This document shows, in pieces, positions 61,433 to 64,000 of a DNA stretch of 64,000 bases. The translations under genes and the position numbers were made by a program. The DNA comes from Richelia sp. SL_2_1 (GTDB lineage Bacteria > Cyanobacteriota > Cyanobacteriia > Cyanobacteriales > Nostocaceae). The notes under the pieces were generated by a model. It was not told where the DNA came from. It did no database searches and saw nothing but the letters and a program-made list of their open reading frames with translations. The stretch's first letter is position 1; each line of letters opens with the position of its first letter. The DNA lies in assembly GCA_012033205.1 (NCBI GenBank), contig JAAUSO010000018.1, forward strand, positions 1-64,000, given 5' to 3'.

Positions 61433-63577
61433 ATGCAGCAGTTAATTACTATCGTTCGCATTTTGTCTTTTGGCGACAAACTCGATATAGTCGGGGTTTT
61501 CAAAAAAAATCGCAATCGAATCTTACCATTTACACTCAGCCTGTTGTTTGCATTTATTTTAGGATGCCAAACTTTTGGGACTCAGGTAAAAAGTACGGAA
61601 ATATTGTGGGATACCTACGGTATACCGCATATTTATGGTCAAGATGCTACCAGTGCATTCCGTGCTTTTGGATGGGCGCAAATGCAAAGCCACGGTAATT
61701 TACTTTTGCGTCTCTACGGACAAGCAAGAGGACGTGCAGCCCAATACTGGGGAGAGGACTATATAGATTCAGACCGATGGGTGTTGACAATGGGAGTACC
61801 CGAACGCGCCCGCGTTTGGTATGAAGCACAAGATGCATCTTTCCGTAGTTATTTGGATGCTTTTGCGAATGGTATCAATACTTACGTCAAATCAAATCCA
61901 GATGCAATTGATGATGAGGTTGAGGTTGTTCTACCAGTAAAAGGAGAAGACATACTCGCTCATCTACAAAGAGTACTCAACTTTACATTTGTAGTTAGTC
62001 CAGAACAAGTTGCGGGTATCAGTACGTCAGAATCAAAAGCTGGTTCTAACGGCTGGGCGATCGCACCTTCTCGGTCGGCATCTGGTAATGCTATGCTGCT
62101 GGCAAATCCTCATCTTCCCTGGTCGGATTTGTTTTTATGGTACGAAGCTCAAATCACTGCACCCTTACTCGATGCTTATGGAGCATCCCTTGTCGGGATT
62201 CCTGTTTTAAATATTGCTTTCAACGATAATTTGGGTTGGACTCATACCGTTAACACTCATGATGGGTGGGATGCTTATCAACTAGAATTAGCTGGTGATG
62301 GCTATCGTTTTGATGGTAAAGTTCGTCCCTTTGAAACGAAAACTGTTTCCTTGAAAGTCAAACAAAACAACGGGACGTTACGCGAACAACCATTGGTAGT
62401 CAAAAGCTCTGTTCACGGACCTGTTGTATCAGAGAAAGATGGTAAAGTTACTGCGCTGCGTGTTGTTGGTCTTGAGCAACCGGGAGTACTGGAACAATGG
62501 TGGGATATGGCGCGATCGCAAAATCTCGCAGAATTTGAAAAAGCACTCCAACGCTTGCAATTACCGATGTTTACGGTGATATATGCTGACCGAGAAGGGC
62601 ATATTATGCACTTATTTAATGGACAAGTTCCAGTAAGGGAACAAGGGGATTTTCAGTATTGGCGAGGTCAAATTCAAGGGAACACATCGAAAACTTTATG
62701 GACGAAAACTCATCCTTATGAGGATTTACCTCGGATTATTGATCCTCCGAGTGGTTGGTTACAAAATGCCAATGACCCACCTTGGACAACAACCTTTCCA
62801 GTCGCTATCAAACCAGATAAATATCCGTCTTATATGGCACCGCATTTCATGGATTTCCGAGCGCAAAGTTCCGCTTCAATGTTAGCTGAAGATGAAAAAA
62901 TTACCTTTGATGAAATGGTTAAATACAAGCATTCTACACGTATGGAATTTGCAGAACGGATTCTAGATGATTTAATTCCAGCAGCGCGGAAATATGGTAG
63001 CGAACTAGGACAACGAGCAGTAAACGTCTTAGAAAAGTGGGATAGACAAGCAAATGCTCCTAGTAAGGGAGCAGTATTATTTGCTGCTTGGGCAGAAAAA
63101 TTAGATTTTGATGAAGTCTTTAGTAAACCTTGGAGTCCAGATGCACCTCGGAATACACCCGATGGTTTAGCAAATCCCCAAGATGCTGTGAAATTACTGG
63201 AAACAGTAGCAGCAAAAGTAGAGAAAGCTTATGGAAAATTAGATGTAGCTTGGGGAGAGGTTTTCCGCTTGAAATATGAGAGCGTAAATTTACCGGGTAA
63301 TGGTGGCGATGATTACTTAGGTATTTTCCGCGTTGTCAATTTTGCTCCCTCAGAGAATGGACAATTTCAACCCGTTGCAGGTGATTCTTATGTAGCTGCG
63401 ATTGAGTTTTCTACCCCAGTTAAAGCAATGGCATTGATGAGTTACGGTAATTCCTCTCAACCTGGTTCTGCTCATTCTGTTGACCAGTTACCACTGTTTG
63501 CACGTCAACAATTGCGTCCGGTTTGGCGTACTAGAAAGGATATTGAGGCTCATTTAGAATCTCGTCAACTATTTTAA
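61433..63577 (+). CDS. Penicillin/acyl-homoserine-lactone acylase family protein (AiiC-like)
   Basis: 714 residues. A hydrophobic N-terminus ends in a lipobox-like FILGC (about residues 40-44), so it may be a lipoprotein or exported to the periplasm. WDTYGIPHIYGQDATSAFRA opens the alpha chain; the autocatalytic cut precedes the Ser of AGSNGWAIAPS (nucleophile of the beta chain, about residue 205). FNDNLGWTHTVN and QNANDPPW complete the N-terminal nucleophile hydrolase pattern. The best-known cyanobacterial relative is AiiC of Anabaena, which removes acyl chains from AHL signals; the substrate here is inferred. The gene is complete and followed by a hairpin. Confidence 0.88.
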   Translation: MQQLITIVRILSFGDKLDIVGVFKKNRNRILPFTLSLLFAFILGCQTFGTQVKSTEILWDTYGIPHIYGQDATSAFRAFGWAQMQSHGNLLLRLYGQARGRAAQYWGEDYIDSDRWVLTMGVPERARVWYEAQDASFRSYLDAFANGINTYVKSNPDAIDDEVEVVLPVKGEDILAHLQRVLNFTFVVSPEQVAGISTSESKAGSNGWAIAPSRSASGNAMLLANPHLPWSDLFLWYEAQITAPLLDAYGASLVGIPVLNIAFNDNLGWTHTVNTHDGWDAYQLELAGDGYRFDGKVRPFETKTVSLKVKQNNGTLREQPLVVKSSVHGPVVSEKDGKVTALRVVGLEQPGVLEQWWDMARSQNLAEFEKALQRLQLPMFTVIYADREGHIMHLFNGQVPVREQGDFQYWRGQIQGNTSKTLWTKTHPYEDLPRIIDPPSGWLQNANDPPWTTTFPVAIKPDKYPSYMAPHFMDFRAQSSASMLAEDEKITFDEMVKYKHSTRMEFAERILDDLIPAARKYGSELGQRAVNVLEKWDRQANAPSKGAVLFAAWAEKLDFDEVFSKPWSPDAPRNTPDGLANPQDAVKLLETVAAKVEKAYGKLDVAWGEVFRLKYESVNLPGNGGDDYLGIFRVVNFAPSENGQFQPVAGDSYVAAIEFSTPVKAMALMSYGNSSQPGSAHSVDQLPLFARQQLRPVWRTRKDIEAHLESRQLF

Positions 63578-63609
63578 GAGTCTAATGTAGAAATTACAAT
63601 TTTCGTAAC

Positions 63610-63642
63610 AGGCAGGCTTTGAAATCTATAATCAGCCTGCCT
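63610..63642 (+). terminator. Hairpin after the acylase gene
   Basis: AGGCAGGCT (63,610-63,618) pairs with AGCCTGCCT (63,634-63,642), a perfect 9-bp GC-rich stem with a 15-base loop, 33 bases after the stop. The T run that follows is weak (TTAAGGGTTT), so it may act as a moderate or bidirectional terminator. Confidence 0.6.
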
Positions 63643-63757
63643 TTAAGGGTTTATCTTGCACGGAGATATGATGAAGGTTTCCTGGGGGGACGTTTCTTGA
63701 GCATTCTGTTGCAGTCGCAACCAATATGTTAAATAAAAATTAATTGATTTACTCTAT

Positions 63758-64000
63758 CTAAGTTGATGCTTTCAAGGATTGAGATAAATTCTCAAGTAAA
63801 AGTGATTGGGCTGAGTGTATAAAAAAGTGGTCTCCGGAAAACATTTGCAATTTGAAAGAATTTTGTGTTTGCGATACGCGAAGCGTCGCCCTTCGGGCTA
63901 TCGCCACCCTTCTAGTTCTTCTACAGTTACTTCTTGGTCTTCTAATCCACCAAAAGCCGCGATTGGACATTCAAGTGGCGGTTCTTGAGTGTAAACGTAA
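63758..64000 (-). pseudogene. Type II thioesterase (NRPS/PKS editing), 3' part, disrupted
   Basis: Read on the minus strand from the window edge: YTQEPPLECPIAAFGGLEDQ, then EVTVEELEGWR, then a stop; in another frame SQTQNSFKLQMFSGDHFFIH and SAQSLLLENLSQSLKAST. Both parts are the C-terminus of GrsT/type II thioesterases (CPI-AFGG-D; GDHFF with the catalytic His). Between them lies the 34-base palindromic repeat at 63,871-63,904, whose insertion creates the stop and frame change. Type II thioesterases clear stalled NRPS/PKS carriers, so a biosynthetic cluster may continue beyond the right edge. Confidence 0.75.
63871..63904. repeat. 34-base cyanobacterial palindromic repeat inserted in the thioesterase gene
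   Basis: GCGATACGCGAAGCGTCGCC and the following CTTCGGGCTATCGC make nested inverted repeats (GCGATA...TATCGC; CGAAGCG/CGCTTCG-like). It is a well-known dispersed element of Nostocales genomes. Here it interrupts coding sequence. Confidence 0.75.

Overview
The window comes from a filamentous, probably heterocyst-forming cyanobacterium of the Nostocales (Nostoc/Calothrix/Tolypothrix type). The evidence is many copies of the HIP1 octamer GCGATCGC, heptanucleotide tandem repeats (GGAATAG, AATCTAA, ATTCGTA) between genes, typical cyanobacterial palindromic repeats, an AT-rich background, and families such as CHAT/AAA, NACHT-WD40, GUN4-like and an AiiC-type acylase. No intact tRNA, rRNA or CRISPR array was seen.

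Bases 1-18,430 are an accessory region rich in defence and conflict genes, much of it broken. It holds a decayed AAA/coiled-coil/GUN4-like gene; an intact CHAT-protease/AAA protein (2668-4308) with a deleted second copy at 17511-18060; an AbiE-type toxin-antitoxin pair damaged by an 8-bp duplication; an HNH nuclease with a small partner; the 3' half of a tRNA-Cys next to a broken tyrosine integrase and plasmid-type fragments (DnaB, RecD-like helicase); a NACHT NTPase and a 14-repeat WD40 protein that look like one gene split by a 1-base deletion; and the remains of a defence operon on the minus strand (XRE regulator, DUF499-like stub, GmrSD-like DUF262/DUF1524 nuclease split by a frameshift, helicase stub). 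IS701, IS5 and REP-associated transposase remnants mark several joints.

Bases 18,434-29,750 are a more GC-rich, apparently acquired cassette: a 5'-truncated GAF/PAS histidine kinase with a NarL-type response regulator, then a string of small detoxification enzymes (two isochorismatase-fold hydrolases, a DsbA-like protein, a quinone oxidoreductase divergent from an HxlR regulator, an alpha/beta hydrolase, an SDR, a DJ-1/PfpI protein). It ends in deleted haloperoxidase and metallo-beta-lactamase genes and an IS5-type remnant.

Bases 32,299-57,404 hold the main system: a complete extracellular/thylakoid-type contractile injection system (eCIS, 19 genes, all on the plus strand, many with 4-base ATGA overlaps). 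It includes sheath, tube, baseplate proteins, DUF4255 cap, AAA+ ATPase, PAAR tip, split VgrG-like spike, LysM adaptor, two large baseplate proteins, a tail-I-like protein and a DUF6519 protein. Two tandem DUF4157 proteins sit in the middle as likely cargo. The second carries a C-terminal domain with a Cys-His-Asp arrangement like protein glutaminases, so the particle may deliver a glutamine deamidase. All reading frames here are intact, in sharp contrast to both flanks.

Bases 57,941-64,000 hold a cyclopropane-fatty-acid-synthase-like methyltransferase, a membrane fatty acid desaturase, plasmid-type recombinase and ParA fragments, a lipoprotein-like penicillin/AHL acylase, and at the right edge the 3' part of a type II thioesterase gene on the minus strand broken by a 34-base palindromic repeat.
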